A stretch of DNA of 64,000 nucleotides from Synechococcus sp. MU1643 (GCF_020514095.1 NZ_VTKY01000002.1:283536-347535); one strand, 5' to 3'. Positions 27,147 through 37,309 are shown, counted from the first letter of the stretch. Numbers and translations are program-made. The notes: generated from the sequence alone by a model not told the origin.

Positions 27147-28763
27147 ATGGACAAAAATGAGGCGACCCGAGACCGCCGGCCCATGAAGGCTCGCCCCTTC
27201 CTCAGCGCTGCCGGCGCTGTGCTGTTGTCGCTGCTTTTGCTGGCCGTTGGCCTGCTCTGGACCATGAACCGCCAGAGCCCCCTGCAGCTGGCAGAGCAGC
27301 CGTTGCATCTGCCTCGGGCGGCCCGGTTTGTGCCCCGGGATGCTGATTTGTCCCTCCATTGGCTGGCCGATCCCGGACGGTTGCCGGCCTATGCCCAGGC
27401 CGTTGCCCCTGCCTCCCAACGCCGCGATGCCCGTGATGGCGCCCGGCAGTGGCGCGAAGGCGTCTTTGCCTTGGCGGGCCTCCAGTTCGGTCTTGAGCTG
27501 GAGCCCTGGCTTGGTGAGGAGGTCAGCCTCACCCTCATCGATGGGGACACCAACGCCGGTTGGGTGTTGGCTTTAACCAGTCGGGATAACGATGGCGCCC
27601 GGCGATTTCTGCAACGGTTCTGGCAGACCCGCAGCTTGGCGGGCACCGACCTGCAGATCAGCAGTTATCGCGGCATCGGTGTGATTAGCGGCCAGGGAGC
27701 GTTGGTGGGGCATGACCCCCAACCCCTGGCCACGGCCTTGATTGACGACGACTTGCTCCTCGTGGCCTCAGGCCGGGGCGTGCTGGAGCAGGCCCTCGAT
27801 GTCTCGCAGCTCCCGGATCAGCATCAGCTGGGGGATCAACGCCTGCAGCGTCAGGTGGCTGAGCTCGGCGAGGGCGTGGCTCTGTTGACGGCATCGCCCC
27901 ACGCCCTTGAGCATTGGTTGCAGCTGCCGGAGCTGGTGGCCCAACGGGACGACCTGAGCGGACTCGTGGCATCACTGCGGCCGGAGGGTTCAACCCTGGC
28001 GGTGGATGGGAGGCTGGGGTTCCAGCAAGCCCTTGGCACTGCCCCCTGGCCTGGGCTCACGGATCTGACCGCTTCGGCCGGCGGCCATGCCCGCTGGCTG
28101 GCTCATCTGCAGAGTCCAGCCCGTTTGTTGGATCCCAGCGAAAACCATCCGTTGGCCCAGTGGTTCGCTCCTGTGTTGGAGCAGCACTTGGCGGACCGGC
28201 CGGCGGCAGATGCTGTTGTTGAAGCCGATGACGGCCCTCTCCTCTGGCAGGACCAACCCGAGGGCTGGCTGCTGGCCACCCGCCCGCAAAACCCTGCCCG
28301 GGATGCGGTGGACGCCCGTTTGCAGGAGCAGGGTCTGACCCGTTCTGAGCTGGAGGGCGATGGAGAGGTGTTGAGCGTTTGGACGCGTCTGGTGCGCCAG
28401 CGGGGACGCCAGCCGGGGGTGGACGCTCAATTGGCCGTGGCTCAGGTTCGCTCGTCAGCGTTGAATTGGTGGGGGGAGTCCTTGATGGCTCTGGCGCAGC
28501 GCCAGAACGGGCGTGCCCTCCAGCCTCGCTTGAACCAGTGGCAGGAGCTCACAGCGTCCTCCCAACCCGCGCAGGCCCTAATGCTGGCCGATGAGCCCGC
28601 CCGCGCACTGTTGGGGCAATGGCGGCCATGGGCCCTGCTGCAGGTGATGGCGGGGCGGCCTCTCCAGGACCAGGTCCGCGGCCTTGCGGTTGCCATCGAC
28701 GTTGATCGTCAGGAGCAGGGCGGTACCGAGATTCCGTTGCATGCCCGGCTCGAGCTTGGCTGA
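27147..28763 (+). CDS. DUF3352-type membrane-anchored protein
   Basis: About 538 residues from ATG 27147. One N-terminal transmembrane segment (FLSAAGAVLLSLLLLAVGLLW, after a basic stretch) anchors a large soluble domain that should face the periplasm or lumen. The soluble part has PRDADLSLHWLADP, WLGEEVSLTLID and repeated QGALVGHDPQPLATALIDD-like segments seen in DUF3352 proteins. No catalytic motif is recognised. ATG 27183 (MKARPFLS) is an alternative start. It is divergent from the rhodanese gene by 17 bp and overlaps sixA by 23 bp. Confidence 0.75.
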   Translation: MDKNEATRDRRPMKARPFLSAAGAVLLSLLLLAVGLLWTMNRQSPLQLAEQPLHLPRAARFVPRDADLSLHWLADPGRLPAYAQAVAPASQRRDARDGARQWREGVFALAGLQFGLELEPWLGEEVSLTLIDGDTNAGWVLALTSRDNDGARRFLQRFWQTRSLAGTDLQISSYRGIGVISGQGALVGHDPQPLATALIDDDLLLVASGRGVLEQALDVSQLPDQHQLGDQRLQRQVAELGEGVALLTASPHALEHWLQLPELVAQRDDLSGLVASLRPEGSTLAVDGRLGFQQALGTAPWPGLTDLTASAGGHARWLAHLQSPARLLDPSENHPLAQWFAPVLEQHLADRPAADAVVEADDGPLLWQDQPEGWLLATRPQNPARDAVDARLQEQGLTRSELEGDGEVLSVWTRLVRQRGRQPGVDAQLAVAQVRSSALNWWGESLMALAQRQNGRALQPRLNQWQELTASSQPAQALMLADEPARALLGQWRPWALLQVMAGRPLQDQVRGLAVAIDVDRQEQGGTEIPLHARLELG

Positions 28764-29229
28764 CCTGGTGCTGTTGCGGCATGGCATCGCCGAACCCCGC
28801 CAGGCGGGCCAGGACCATCTGGAACGCCCCTTGACCGCCGCCGGCCGTCAGCGAACTCAGCTGGTGATGGCGGCCCTGGTGCAACGGGGGCTGCGGTTGG
28901 ATCGCCTGCTCTCGAGTCCTTACCGTCGGGCTTTGCAAACGGCGGAACTGGCTATGGAGGCAGGGCTCGCTTCAGAGCTTGCGGTGGACGAACGCCTTCA
29001 ACCTGGAGGCGCCTTTGAAACGTTGCTGACGCCGTGGGATGGACACCTCGGTCTGGTGGGCCATGAGCCGGACCTTGGCGATCTGGCCTGCGCTCTTCTG
29101 AGGTGTGCCCCCGGTGCCCTGGTGCTGAAGAAAGCTGGTGTGATCCAGCTGCGTCGTTCCGCGGGTCAGTGGCAGTTGCAGGCCTTGCTTCGGCCAGCAC
29201 TGTTGATTGACGATTTAAGTTGCTATTAG
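28741..29229 (+). CDS. sixA: Phosphohistidine phosphatase SixA-like (histidine phosphatase superfamily)
   Basis: About 162 residues. The RHG motif is at the N-terminus in LVLLRHGIAEPR, with the second Arg in LSSPYRRALQTAE and the second catalytic His in LVGHEPDLGDL. Family members remove phosphate from phospho-histidine in phosphorelay proteins; here the substrate is unknown. I chose ATG 28741 inside the end of the DUF3352 gene. It precedes gltA by 13 bp. Confidence 0.9.
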   Translation: MPGSSLADLVLLRHGIAEPRQAGQDHLERPLTAAGRQRTQLVMAALVQRGLRLDRLLSSPYRRALQTAELAMEAGLASELAVDERLQPGGAFETLLTPWDGHLGLVGHEPDLGDLACALLRCAPGALVLKKAGVIQLRRSAGQWQLQALLRPALLIDDLSCY

Positions 29230-29242
29230 AGGCAATCAGGCG

Positions 29243-30433
29243 GTGGTCCAGCAGCAGACAGGCGACCTGCGCCATGCGCGGACCGGGATCGAACTGCGTC
29301 CAGGCCTCGATGGCGTGCCGGCAACCCAGTCGGCGATCTGCGATATCGATGGAGAGCAGGGGCTGCTCACCTATCGCGGTTACCCGATGCAGGATCTGTC
29401 GGCCAACAGCAGCTTCCTTGAAACGGCCTACCTGCTGATCTGGGGAGAGCTGCCCAGCCGTGACCAGTTGGCGGAGTTTGAGCACGCGGTGCAAATGCAC
29501 CGGCGGGTCAGCTTCCGGGTGAGGGACATGATGAAGTGCTTCCCGGCCAGTGGCCATCCGATGGACGCGCTGCAGTCCAGTGCCGCTTCCCTGGGGCTGT
29601 TCTATTCGCGCCGGGCGATCGACGACCCGCAGTACATCTATGACGCGGTGGTGCGGCTGATTGCCAAGATCCCCACGATGGTGGCTGCCTTTCAGCTGAT
29701 CCGCAAAGGCCAGGACCCAATCCAGCCCAGGGATGATCTGGCCTACTCCGCCAATTTCCTTTACATGCTCACGGAACGTGAGCCGGATCCCCTGGCGGCG
29801 CGGATCTTTGATCGATGCCTGATGCTCCATGCCGAGCACAGCCTCAACGCCAGCACCTTCAGTGCCCGGGTCACCGCTAGCACCCTTACCGACCCCTACG
29901 CCGTGGTGGCTTCAGCCGTTGGCACCCTGGCGGGCCCACTCCACGGCGGCGCCAATGAAGACGTCCTTGCCATGCTCGAGCAGGTGGGAAGTCCCGAGAA
30001 CGCTGGCGCCTTTTTGGATGAGGCCATCGCTGCCAAGCGCAAAATCATGGGCTTCGGCCACCGGGAATACAAGGTGAAAGACCCCCGTGCCGTAATCCTG
30101 CAGGCCCTGGTGGAGGAGATGTTCGCCAGCTTCGGCCATGACGACCTCTACGACGTGGCCCGGGCGATTGAAGAGGAAGCAGCGTCCCGTCTTGGCCCCA
30201 AGGGGATCTATCCCAACGTGGATTTCTATTCGGGCCTGGTGTATCGCAAGCTCGGCATCCCCAGGGATCTGTTCACGCCGGTCTTCGCCATCGCCAGGGT
30301 TGCCGGCTGGCTGGCCCATTGGCGGGAGCAGCTCGGGGCGAACCGAATTTTCCGGCCTTCGCAGATCTACTCCGGATCCCAGCCACGCTCCTGGATGCCC
30401 ATTGAGGAGCGCGTCTCGGCTCCGGCCGCCTAA
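29243..30433 (+). CDS. gltA: Citrate synthase
   Basis: Condenses acetyl-CoA and oxaloacetate, the entry to the branched or incomplete TCA path that provides 2-oxoglutarate for nitrogen assimilation. 396 residues from a GTG start. Typical segments are YRGYPMQDLS, MLHAEHSLNASTFSAR, GPLHGGANEDVLAML, IMGFGHREYKVKDPRA and the C-terminal NVDFYSGLVYRKLGIPRDLFTPVFA. It sits between sixA and ndhA with short gaps and is probably cotranscribed with the ndhAIGE genes. Confidence 0.98.
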   Translation: MVQQQTGDLRHARTGIELRPGLDGVPATQSAICDIDGEQGLLTYRGYPMQDLSANSSFLETAYLLIWGELPSRDQLAEFEHAVQMHRRVSFRVRDMMKCFPASGHPMDALQSSAASLGLFYSRRAIDDPQYIYDAVVRLIAKIPTMVAAFQLIRKGQDPIQPRDDLAYSANFLYMLTEREPDPLAARIFDRCLMLHAEHSLNASTFSARVTASTLTDPYAVVASAVGTLAGPLHGGANEDVLAMLEQVGSPENAGAFLDEAIAAKRKIMGFGHREYKVKDPRAVILQALVEEMFASFGHDDLYDVARAIEEEAASRLGPKGIYPNVDFYSGLVYRKLGIPRDLFTPVFAIARVAGWLAHWREQLGANRIFRPSQIYSGSQPRSWMPIEERVSAPAA

Positions 30434-30457
30434 GTTGCACGCACTTCCGTCGACACC

Positions 30458-31579
30458 ATGGTGAGTCCGGGACTGGACCTGGAATTGAGCTTTAGCCAGG
30501 CCCTGCAAGGGTTTGGCTTCTCCCCAGAGGTGGCGAGGCTGCTTTGGTTGCCGCTGCCGATGCTGCTGGTCCTGGTGGCTGCAGTGGTGGGTGTGCTGGT
30601 TTCGGTCTGGCTGGAACGCAAGATTTCCGCCGCCGTTCAGCAACGGATCGGTCCGGAATATGCCGGCGCTCTTGGTGTGCTTCAGCCCTTGGCCGACGGC
30701 CTCAAGCTGCTGGTCAAGGAAGACATCATTCCTTCGCGGGCCGACAGCCTCCTCTTCACCCTAGGCCCGGTGCTGGTGGTGGTGCCGGTGATCATTTCCT
30801 GGCTGATCATTCCCTTTGGTCAGAACCTGCTGATCAGCAACGTGGGCGTTGGGATCTTTCTTTGGATCTCCTTCAGCAGCATTCAGCCGATCGGCTTGTT
30901 GATGAGCGGCTATGCCTCTAACAACAAGTACTCGCTGCTCGGGGGACTCCGGGCCGCTGCTCAATCGATCAGCTACGAAATTCCCCTGGCTCTGGCGGTT
31001 CTTGCCATCGTGATGATGAGCAACTCGCTGAGCACCGTCGACATCGTGGGCCAGCAGACCGGTGCCGGCATTTTGAGTTGGAACATCTGGCGTCAGCCGG
31101 TGGGTTTCTTGATTTTCTGGATCTGTGCCCTGGCCGAGTGTGAGCGGCTGCCCTTCGACCTTCCCGAAGCTGAGGAAGAACTGGTCGCTGGCTACCAGAC
31201 CGAGTACGCAGGCATGAAGTTCGCCCTCTTCTACCTGGCGGGTTACATCAACCTGGTGCTCTCGGCGGTCCTGGTCAGCGTTCTGTATCTCGGTGGCTGG
31301 GGCTTCCCGATCCCTGTGGAGTGGCTGGCCGGCTGGTTGAACCAGCCCATCGATGCACCTGTGGTGCAGGTGATCACAGGCGCCGTTGGCATCGTGATGA
31401 CGGTGCTCAAGGCTTATCTGCTGGTTTTCGTGGCGATCCTTCTGCGCTGGACCACCCCCCGCGTCCGCATTGACCAGCTGCTCGACCTGGGCTGGAAGTT
31501 CCTGCTGCCCCTGTCCCTGGTAAATCTTCTGGTGACAGCAGCCCTCAAGCTCGCTTTCCCCGTTGCATTCGGCGGCTAG
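30458..31579 (+). CDS. ndhA: NAD(P)H-quinone oxidoreductase subunit 1
   Basis: Membrane-arm subunit of NDH-1 that forms the quinone-binding cavity with NdhH, 373 residues and about eight helices. Diagnostic pieces are [39 protein letters not shown] and [31 protein letters not shown]. It is the first of the ndhA-I-G-E series, 24 bp after gltA. Confidence 0.98.
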   Translation: MVSPGLDLELSFSQALQGFGFSPEVARLLWLPLPMLLVLVAAVVGVLVSVWLERKISAAVQQRIGPEYAGALGVLQPLADGLKLLVKEDIIPSRADSLLFTLGPVLVVVPVIISWLIIPFGQNLLISNVGVGIFLWISFSSIQPIGLLMSGYASNNKYSLLGGLRAAAQSISYEIPLALAVLAIVMMSNSLSTVDIVGQQTGAGILSWNIWRQPVGFLIFWICALAECERLPFDLPEAEEELVAGYQTEYAGMKFALFYLAGYINLVLSAVLVSVLYLGGWGFPIPVEWLAGWLNQPIDAPVVQVITGAVGIVMTVLKAYLLVFVAILLRWTTPRVRIDQLLDLGWKFLLPLSLVNLLVTAALKLAFPVAFGG

Positions 31580-31638
31580 GTTTTCCTACCTAGGATTTCT
31601 GCGTTTCCGTCTTCGCTTCGTTCTCTCCCCTTCAGACC

Positions 31639-32286
31639 ATGTTCGGCTTCCTCAAACAGGTCGGTGACTACACCCGGGATGCAGTCGATGCAGCTCGGAA
31701 TCTGGCCCAAGGCTTTTCGGTCACGTTTGACCACATGCAGCGCCGTCCGGTCACGGTGCAGTACCCCTACGAGAAGCTCATTCCTTCCGAACGTTATAGG
31801 GGCCGGATTCACTACGAATTCGACAAGTGCATCGCATGTGAGGTGTGCGTCAGGGTGTGCCCGATCAACCTTCCGGTTGTCGATTGGGTGATGAACAAAG
31901 CCACGAAGAAGAAGGAGCTGCGCAACTACTCCATCGACTTCGGTGTCTGCATTTTCTGCGGCAACTGTGTCGAGTACTGCCCCACCAATTGCCTCTCGAT
32001 GACGGAGGAGTACGAGCTGGCCGCTTTTGACCGCCACAGCCTCAACTACGACAACGTTGCCCTCGGACGTCTTCCCACCAGCGTCACCACCGATCCCTCG
32101 GTAGTTCCCCTGCGGGAACTCGCCTATCTGCCGGCGGGCGAGATGGATCCCCACGGTGTTGCTGCCGATCGCCCCCGTGCGGGCCAGCTGCCGTCACAGA
32201 TGTTGGAGACCCTCACCCCTCCCGCCAAGCCCGCTGCCAAGAATGAGGGACAATCCTCCAGTGAGGCCAAGGAGGGCGACGCATGA
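31639..32286 (+). CDS. ndhI: NAD(P)H-quinone oxidoreductase subunit I (two 4Fe-4S)
   Basis: Ferredoxin-like subunit of the NDH-1 peripheral arm, 215 residues. Two CxxCxxCxxxCP motifs are intact: [16 protein letters not shown] and [16 protein letters not shown]. Ser/Ala/Pro-rich C-terminal tail, as in marine strains. It lies 59 bp after ndhA and overlaps ndhG by ATGA. Confidence 0.98.
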   Translation: MFGFLKQVGDYTRDAVDAARNLAQGFSVTFDHMQRRPVTVQYPYEKLIPSERYRGRIHYEFDKCIACEVCVRVCPINLPVVDWVMNKATKKKELRNYSIDFGVCIFCGNCVEYCPTNCLSMTEEYELAAFDRHSLNYDNVALGRLPTSVTTDPSVVPLRELAYLPAGEMDPHGVAADRPRAGQLPSQMLETLTPPAKPAAKNEGQSSSEAKEGDA

Positions 32287-32882
32287 CCATCGCGACAACC
32301 ACCGAGCTGATCTGTTTTCTGGTGCTGTCCGCCGTTGTGGTGATCGGCGCCCTGGGTGTGGTGCTGCTCAGCAACATCGTTTATTCCGCCTTCCTGCTGG
32401 GCGGGGTGTTCACAGCCGTTGCAGGGCTCTACCTGCTGCTGAACGCCAGTTTCGTGGCCATGGCCCAGATCCTCGTGTACGTGGGCGCGATCAATGTGTT
32501 GATCCTGTTCGCGATCATGCTCGTGAACAAGCGGGAAGACCTAAAGGCCATCGCCAATCTCACCACGCGCCGTGCGGTCTCCGCTGGTGTCTGCGCAGGT
32601 CTGCTGGCGTTGCTGGTTCGTGTTGTGGTCACCACACCCTGGCCGCTGCCCGGTCCTCCCGCTGTGGGTGAAGAAGCCACGGCCCGCATTGGTGAACACC
32701 TGTTCACCGATTACCTCCTGCCGTTTGAGGTGGCATCGGTACTGCTGTTGATGGCCATGATCGGCGCCATCGTGCTGGCCCGTCGTGATGTGTTGGCCAC
32801 CGATGTGGTCACCGGTGAGGTGGCCGATCAAGGCCTGATTGAGAAGGCCCGTACTCCCCTGCTGATGAACCGAGCGGAATGA
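32283..32882 (+). CDS. ndhG: NAD(P)H-quinone oxidoreductase subunit J-type (chain 6)
   Basis: Membrane-arm subunit with five hydrophobic helices, 199 residues. The conserved [21 protein letters not shown] segment identifies the NuoJ/NdhG family. Both ends overlap neighbours by ATGA (ndhI and ndhE), so translation is coupled. Position in the fixed order A-I-G-E supports the call. Confidence 0.97.
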   Translation: MTIATTTELICFLVLSAVVVIGALGVVLLSNIVYSAFLLGGVFTAVAGLYLLLNASFVAMAQILVYVGAINVLILFAIMLVNKREDLKAIANLTTRRAVSAGVCAGLLALLVRVVVTTPWPLPGPPAVGEEATARIGEHLFTDYLLPFEVASVLLLMAMIGAIVLARRDVLATDVVTGEVADQGLIEKARTPLLMNRAE

Positions 32883-33211
32883 TGAGCGATTTTCTTGCCA
32901 CGCTTCCATCCCTGCAGGCCTACCTCTTGGTGGCCGCCATGCTCTTTTGCATCGGTGTTTGGGGCCTGATAAACAGTCGTAATGCGGTGCGGGTGCTGAT
33001 GAGCATTGAGCTGATGCTTAATGCCGTGAACATCAACCTGATGGCCTTCTCCTCCTTCGTGGATGGTGATTTGATTCGCGGCCAAGTGTTCGCTGTCTTC
33101 GTGATCACGGTGGCTGCCGCTGAGGCAGCCGTTGGTCTGGCGATTCTGCTGTCGCTTTATCGCAATCGCGTTACCGTCGACATGGAGCAGTTCAACCTGC
33201 TGCGCTGGTAA
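32879..33211 (+). CDS. ndhE: NAD(P)H-quinone oxidoreductase subunit 4L
   Basis: NuoK-type small membrane subunit, 110 residues with three helices. It carries [17 protein letters not shown] and the buried acidic residues in [16 protein letters not shown] that belong to the proton-path chain. Two adjacent ATG codons (32879 and 32882) are possible; the first overlaps the ndhG stop. nadK follows after 18 bp. Confidence 0.98.
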   Translation: MMSDFLATLPSLQAYLLVAAMLFCIGVWGLINSRNAVRVLMSIELMLNAVNINLMAFSSFVDGDLIRGQVFAVFVITVAAAEAAVGLAILLSLYRNRVTVDMEQFNLLRW

Positions 33212-33229
33212 CCCCCGCACACCTGGGTC

Positions 33230-34180
33230 ATGCGTCTCGATCGGGTCTGGGTGATCTATCGGGCCGACAGTCAGCCTGCCCAGCGTGAAGCCCGGCAATG
33301 TGCCAAAGAACTGAAAGCTATCGGAACCCAAGTGGTCACTGCGATGTCGGGACCACGGGTGAATCCTTTTCCAGGCTTACTGGCTGTTGAGGAGTCGTTG
33401 CCCGACCTAGCGCTGGTGCTGGGGGGGGATGGCACGGTGCTGGGAGCTGCTCGCCACCTGGCGGTGCATGACATCCCGATCCTCAGCATCAATGTGGGAG
33501 GCCATCTGGGCTTTCTTACCCACGACCGCCGTGTGTTGCGTGGCGATCAGATCTGGCAACGCCTTCAGGACGATCAGTTCGCGATCGAACGGCGCATGAT
33601 GCTTCAGGCGATGGTGGATCGCCGCTCTGCAGACGACCGTGCCGCCTCCCCCGGTCTGCTGCAACAGCCGGATCTGGAAGACGATGAAGAGCACCACTGG
33701 GCCTTCAACGACTTCTACCTCCGGGCCTACCGCGATGAGATTTCGCCCACCTGCACCCTGGAGCTCGAGATCGATGGGGAAGTGATCGACCAGGTGCGTG
33801 GTGACGGTCTGATTCTCTCCACCCCCACGGGGTCCACCGGGTACGCCCTTGCAGCAGGGGGGCCCATTCTTCATCCTGGCATCGATGCCATCATCGTTGC
33901 CCCGATCTGTCCCATGAGCCTCTCCAGCCGAACGCTGGTGGTGCCGCCCCGGGCCAGGTTGGCCATCTGGCCGCTGGGGGCTGGGGATCACCGCATCAAG
34001 CTGTGGAAGGACGGTGTGGGCTGCACGGTGTTGGAACCAGGAGAGTGCTGTGTCGTTCAGCAGGCGCGCCACCATGCCTTGATGGTGTTGCTTAATCAAA
34101 GCCCGTCGTATTACCGCACCCTGTCCCACAAGCTGCACTGGGCGGGAAGCCTGCATGCGGCGCAGCCCTCGCAAAATTGA
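33230..34180 (+). CDS. nadK: NAD kinase
   Basis: Phosphorylates NAD to NADP. 316 residues with the GGDG motif in [25 protein letters not shown] and the NE/D-loop region ending in [25 protein letters not shown]. Cyanobacteria carry two NAD kinases; this one follows the ndhAIGE genes, which gives a coherent pyridine-nucleotide neighbourhood. Identity is sure, the paralogue is not. Confidence 0.96.
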   Translation: MRLDRVWVIYRADSQPAQREARQCAKELKAIGTQVVTAMSGPRVNPFPGLLAVEESLPDLALVLGGDGTVLGAARHLAVHDIPILSINVGGHLGFLTHDRRVLRGDQIWQRLQDDQFAIERRMMLQAMVDRRSADDRAASPGLLQQPDLEDDEEHHWAFNDFYLRAYRDEISPTCTLELEIDGEVIDQVRGDGLILSTPTGSTGYALAAGGPILHPGIDAIIVAPICPMSLSSRTLVVPPRARLAIWPLGAGDHRIKLWKDGVGCTVLEPGECCVVQQARHHALMVLLNQSPSYYRTLSHKLHWAGSLHAAQPSQN

Positions 34181-34183
34181 TCC

Positions 34184-34690
34184 ATGGCCTTCGAGATTGA
34201 ACGCCGCTTTCTGGTGCGGTCGGATGCCTGGCGCAGCAGTGCTGGCCCAGCACAGCCGCTGCGTCAGGGCTATCTGGCCGCCAGTGCCGAAGGTGTGACA
34301 GTGCGGATGCGCCTGCGTGGTTCGGATCAGGCCTGGCTCACCCTCAAGGCTGCTGCTGATGCCGTTGGCCTGGTGCGCCATGAGTTCGAGTATCCGATCC
34401 CTGTGGCGGATGCCGAAGCCCTCTGGGATCTGGCGCCCCACCGCCTGGACAAAGTCCGCTACGCCTTGGATTGCCCTGGTGGTGACTGGGTGGTGGATTG
34501 TTTCCAGGCTGAGAACGCTCCCTTGGTGCTGGCCGAGGTGGAGCTGGCATCGGCCCAGGAGGATCTACTGATTCCGTCCTGGTGTGGAGAGGAGATCACC
34601 GGAGAGTCCCGCTGGAGCAATGCGGTGCTGGCCCAGCATCCGGTCCAGTCCTGGCCCGAGGAGCAGCGTCGCCGTTGTGGCTTGTCCTAA
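34184..34690 (+). CDS. CYTH-domain (triphosphate tunnel) protein
   Basis: 168 residues, 3 bp after nadK. The N-terminal signature reads EIERRFLV (E4, E6, R8), against ExExK in most family members, so the final Lys is Arg. Other tunnel residues are visible: VRMRLRGSDQAWLTLK, RHEFEYPI, LDKVRYAL, LAEVELAS. Bacterial CYTH proteins often hydrolyse inorganic triphosphate, and some make cAMP. The substrate here is unknown. Confidence 0.87.
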   Translation: MAFEIERRFLVRSDAWRSSAGPAQPLRQGYLAASAEGVTVRMRLRGSDQAWLTLKAAADAVGLVRHEFEYPIPVADAEALWDLAPHRLDKVRYALDCPGGDWVVDCFQAENAPLVLAEVELASAQEDLLIPSWCGEEITGESRWSNAVLAQHPVQSWPEEQRRRCGLS

Positions 34691-34711
34691 GGCCGGACTG
34701 GACCTGTCTAC

Positions 34712-34942
34712 ATGTTTCCTTTAGATTTGAAGTTATCTGATTGGTGGTTCATCCCAGTGGTGGGTCTGTACGACACAACTGGAATGCTTCGCTTCGCGGG
34801 ATCCAGTGTGGAGGCTTGCTTGGAATACGCCACCCTGTTTCGAATTCCTGTGGGTCCCACGTCCCTGCAAAGCCTGCCGGAGCCCGTCAGCTCCTCAATC
34901 AGGGTGAAGGGGGATCGTTTTCTGGAAGGACGCAGCAGTTGA
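34712..34942 (+). CDS. Small hypothetical protein
   Basis: 76 residues from ATG 34712, starting MFPLDLKLSDWWFIPVVGLYDTTGMLRFAG. The first 55 residues look protein-like and not like a shadow frame; the last 15 overlap the convergent PedR-like gene by 44 bp and are low-complexity. No domain is recognised. It lies 21 bp after the CYTH gene on the same strand. It could be a real small gene or a chance frame. Confidence 0.45.
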   Translation: MFPLDLKLSDWWFIPVVGLYDTTGMLRFAGSSVEACLEYATLFRIPVGPTSLQSLPEPVSSSIRVKGDRFLEGRSS

Positions 34943-35177
34943 AGCCGTCCCGGCAGATCTTGCCGTTGTCCATAGCCCAGTTGAGCAGTGCCACCCGGTT
35001 TTTAGAACCGGTCTTGGTGAACACGTTGCTCACATGGTTGTCCACTGTTCGTTTGCTGATGGTGAGACGGTCAGCGATTTCCTGATTGGTCAGTCCTTCT
35101 GCCACGAGCTCGATGATCTCTACCTCCCTGGCCGAGAGGGAGATCTCCAGAGGATCCGTACCGTCATGGGAGGACAT
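34899..35177 (-). CDS. pedR: Small LuxR-type HTH regulator, PedR-like
   Basis: 92 residues, consisting almost only of a LuxR HTH: LSAREVEIIELVAEGLTNQEIADRLTISKRTVDNHVSNVFTKTGSKNR. The C-terminal tail has several cysteines (ICRDGFNCCVLP). This size and layout match PedR (Ssl0564 of Synechocystis), whose activity responds to photosynthetic electron transport through thioredoxin. No receiver domain is present. The orthology is inferred from size and domain, not alignment. Confidence 0.75.
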   Translation of the reverse strand: MSSHDGTDPLEISLSAREVEIIELVAEGLTNQEIADRLTISKRTVDNHVSNVFTKTGSKNRVALLNWAMDNGKICRDGFNCCVLPENDPPSP

Positions 35178-35244
35178 GGCTGGCCACCGCTGGGTACATG
35201 GTAGTCCGGACGATCGGTCTGATCCTGCATAGTGGGCCGGTGAA

Positions 35245-36150
35245 ATGGAACAGGACTTGAAGACGGCGCTGCAGCGCGCGATTGAGGCCGGGGATCAGGT
35301 GCTCACGGCTGAGGTGATGCCTCCGCGCGGAGCCGATCCGACGCACATGTTGGCTATGGCCGCATCGCTGCAAGGCCGTGTCCATGCGGTGAATGTGACC
35401 GATGGCAGTCGGGCCGTGATGCGGATGAGCAGCTTGGCCTCCTGCAAGTTGTTGCTTGAGGCGGGTCTGGAGCCGGTTTTGCAGATGGCCTGCCGGGATC
35501 GCAATCGCATCGCCCTTCAATCCGACCTGCTTGGGGCTCATGCGCTGGGGATCCGCAACCTGTTGTGTCTCACCGGAGATCCGGTGCGGGCGGGCGATCA
35601 GGCGCATGCACGGCCGGTCAATGAGTTCGAGTCGGTGAAGCTGTTGCAGCAGGTGGAAGCCCTCAATCGGGGCGTGGATCCCGTGCAGGGCACCCTGCCG
35701 GATGGGGCGACCACCCTGTTTGCAGGGTGTGCCGCTGACCCACAATCCAGGAGCTGGAGCGGTCTCCAGCGTCGGTTGCAGCGCAAGCAGGCGGCGGGAG
35801 CCCGCTTCGTTCAAACCCAGATGGTGATGGACCCTGACGCGCTCGAGCGTTTCCAGCGCGAGCTGGCCGGCCCTATGGGGGTGCCCGTGCTTGCTGGCGT
35901 GTTCCTGTTGAAGTCAGCCAAGAATGCCCGGTTCATCAACCGCGTTGTGCCAGGAGCCTGCATCCCCGATGCGTTGATCCATCGGCTTGAGTGCGCCGCG
36001 AATCCCGCCATGGAGGGCGTGGCCATCGCCGCTGAACAGGTGAAGCGCTACCTCGGCATCGTGCGTGGTGTGCACCTGATGGCGATCAAGGCTGAGGAGC
36101 GCATCCCGATGATTCTGGAGCGTGCCGGACTCAGCTCGCTGCCTGGGTGA
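35245..36150 (+). CDS. metF: Methylenetetrahydrofolate reductase
   Basis: FAD-dependent TIM barrel of 301 residues that makes 5-methyl-THF for methionine synthesis. Conserved parts: LTAEVMPPRGADP with the catalytic Glu, NVTDGSRAVMRMSS, LQMACRDRNRIALQSDLLGAHALGIRNLLCLTGDP, and RFVQTQMVMD for the folate/NAD site. It overlaps the tail of the convergent nucleotidyltransferase by 20 bp. It is divergent from the PedR-like gene. Confidence 0.95.
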   Translation: MEQDLKTALQRAIEAGDQVLTAEVMPPRGADPTHMLAMAASLQGRVHAVNVTDGSRAVMRMSSLASCKLLLEAGLEPVLQMACRDRNRIALQSDLLGAHALGIRNLLCLTGDPVRAGDQAHARPVNEFESVKLLQQVEALNRGVDPVQGTLPDGATTLFAGCAADPQSRSWSGLQRRLQRKQAAGARFVQTQMVMDPDALERFQRELAGPMGVPVLAGVFLLKSAKNARFINRVVPGACIPDALIHRLECAANPAMEGVAIAAEQVKRYLGIVRGVHLMAIKAEERIPMILERAGLSSLPG

Positions 36151-37309
36151 GGTCTGTTCCGAGCAGCTCCGCCATGGCTTTCTGCTGGGGCGAAGGCTCC
36201 ACCAAGTCCTGACGACGGGCGTCGGTGATCAGCCAGTCGAGGGAGGCTTCCTGCAGGTCGAAGTGATCGCCGTCCTTGCCCACGCAATAGCGCCCGAACA
36301 CCAGTTTCTCCAGCAGCTGCACGCCCGGGCCGATGCGCGAATAGTCGAAAATGATCGAGTTATCGACCGTGGCACCCTCACAGATGTGGCAGCTCGGGCC
36401 GATCATGGTGGGTCCAACGATCGTTGCGCCGTCTTCGATCTTGGTCATGCCGCCCACATAGACGGGGCCGCTGACGTTGATCTTGTCCCAGTTGGCGGCC
36501 ACATTCAGACCGGTGTAAACCCCGGGACGCACCTCCTTGCCAGGGATGCCCACCTGACGAACGTCACCCATCAACACGCTGCGGATGGCTTGCCAGTAGT
36601 CGGGAACCTTGCCGATATCCACCCATTCGAAATCCATCGGGATGGCATAGAAGGGTGCACCGAGCTCGGCCAGTTTCGGGAACAGATCCGAGCCGATGTC
36701 GAAGGACTGCCCCGAAGGGATGTGCTCAAAGATCTCCGGCTCGAAGATGTAGATGCCGGTGTTGATCGTGTCGCTGAGGGCTTCGTCGACGCTGGGCTTT
36801 TCCTGGAAGCTTGAAATTCTGTTCTGCTCATCGGTGACCACAACGCCGTAGCTGCTCACCTGATCCTTGGGGACCCGTTTGGTAACGAGGCTGGCGATCG
36901 CGCCCTTTTCTCGGTGCTTGCGTACCGCTTCGCTGAGATCAAGGTCGATCAGCGCATCTCCGCAGAGCACCACGAAGGTGTCGTCAAAGAAATGCTGGAA
37001 ATCCTGGATTTTTTTGAGCCCGCCAGCGGACCCCAGGGCACTACCGATCAGTTCACCGTCTTCAATCCGTCCTTCAAAGCTGTAAGCAATTTCAACCCCG
37101 AAACGCTGGCCATCCCGGAAGTAATTTTCAATTTCTTCGGCAAGGTGGGAGACGTTCACCATCACTTCGGTGAAACCGTGCTCCTTGAGCAGTTCCAGCA
37201 GAAATTCCATCACCGGCTTCTGCAGGATCGGAATCATCGGCTTGGGGATCACATGGGTGATCGGTTGGACCCGCGTCCCCTTACCAGCCGCCAGAATCAT
37301 CGCCTTCAT
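36131..37309 (-). CDS. Sugar-phosphate nucleotidyltransferase
   Basis: 392 residues. The N-terminal Rossmann-like domain opens AMILAAGKGTRVQPITHVIPKPMIPILQKP, the NTP-binding signature of sugar-1-phosphate nucleotidylyltransferases. VLCGDALIDLDL and FQEKP (lysine for the sugar phosphate) follow. The C-terminal part is a left-handed beta-helix (VYVGGMTKIEDGATIVGPTMIG). The sugar could be mannose or glucose. It makes an activated sugar for polysaccharide, glycolipid or glycan synthesis. Confidence 0.9.
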   Translation of the reverse strand: MKAMILAAGKGTRVQPITHVIPKPMIPILQKPVMEFLLELLKEHGFTEVMVNVSHLAEEIENYFRDGQRFGVEIAYSFEGRIEDGELIGSALGSAGGLKKIQDFQHFFDDTFVVLCGDALIDLDLSEAVRKHREKGAIASLVTKRVPKDQVSSYGVVVTDEQNRISSFQEKPSVDEALSDTINTGIYIFEPEIFEHIPSGQSFDIGSDLFPKLAELGAPFYAIPMDFEWVDIGKVPDYWQAIRSVLMGDVRQVGIPGKEVRPGVYTGLNVAANWDKINVSGPVYVGGMTKIEDGATIVGPTMIGPSCHICEGATVDNSIIFDYSRIGPGVQLLEKLVFGRYCVGKDGDHFDLQEASLDWLITDARRQDLVEPSPQQKAMAELLGTDLTQAAS

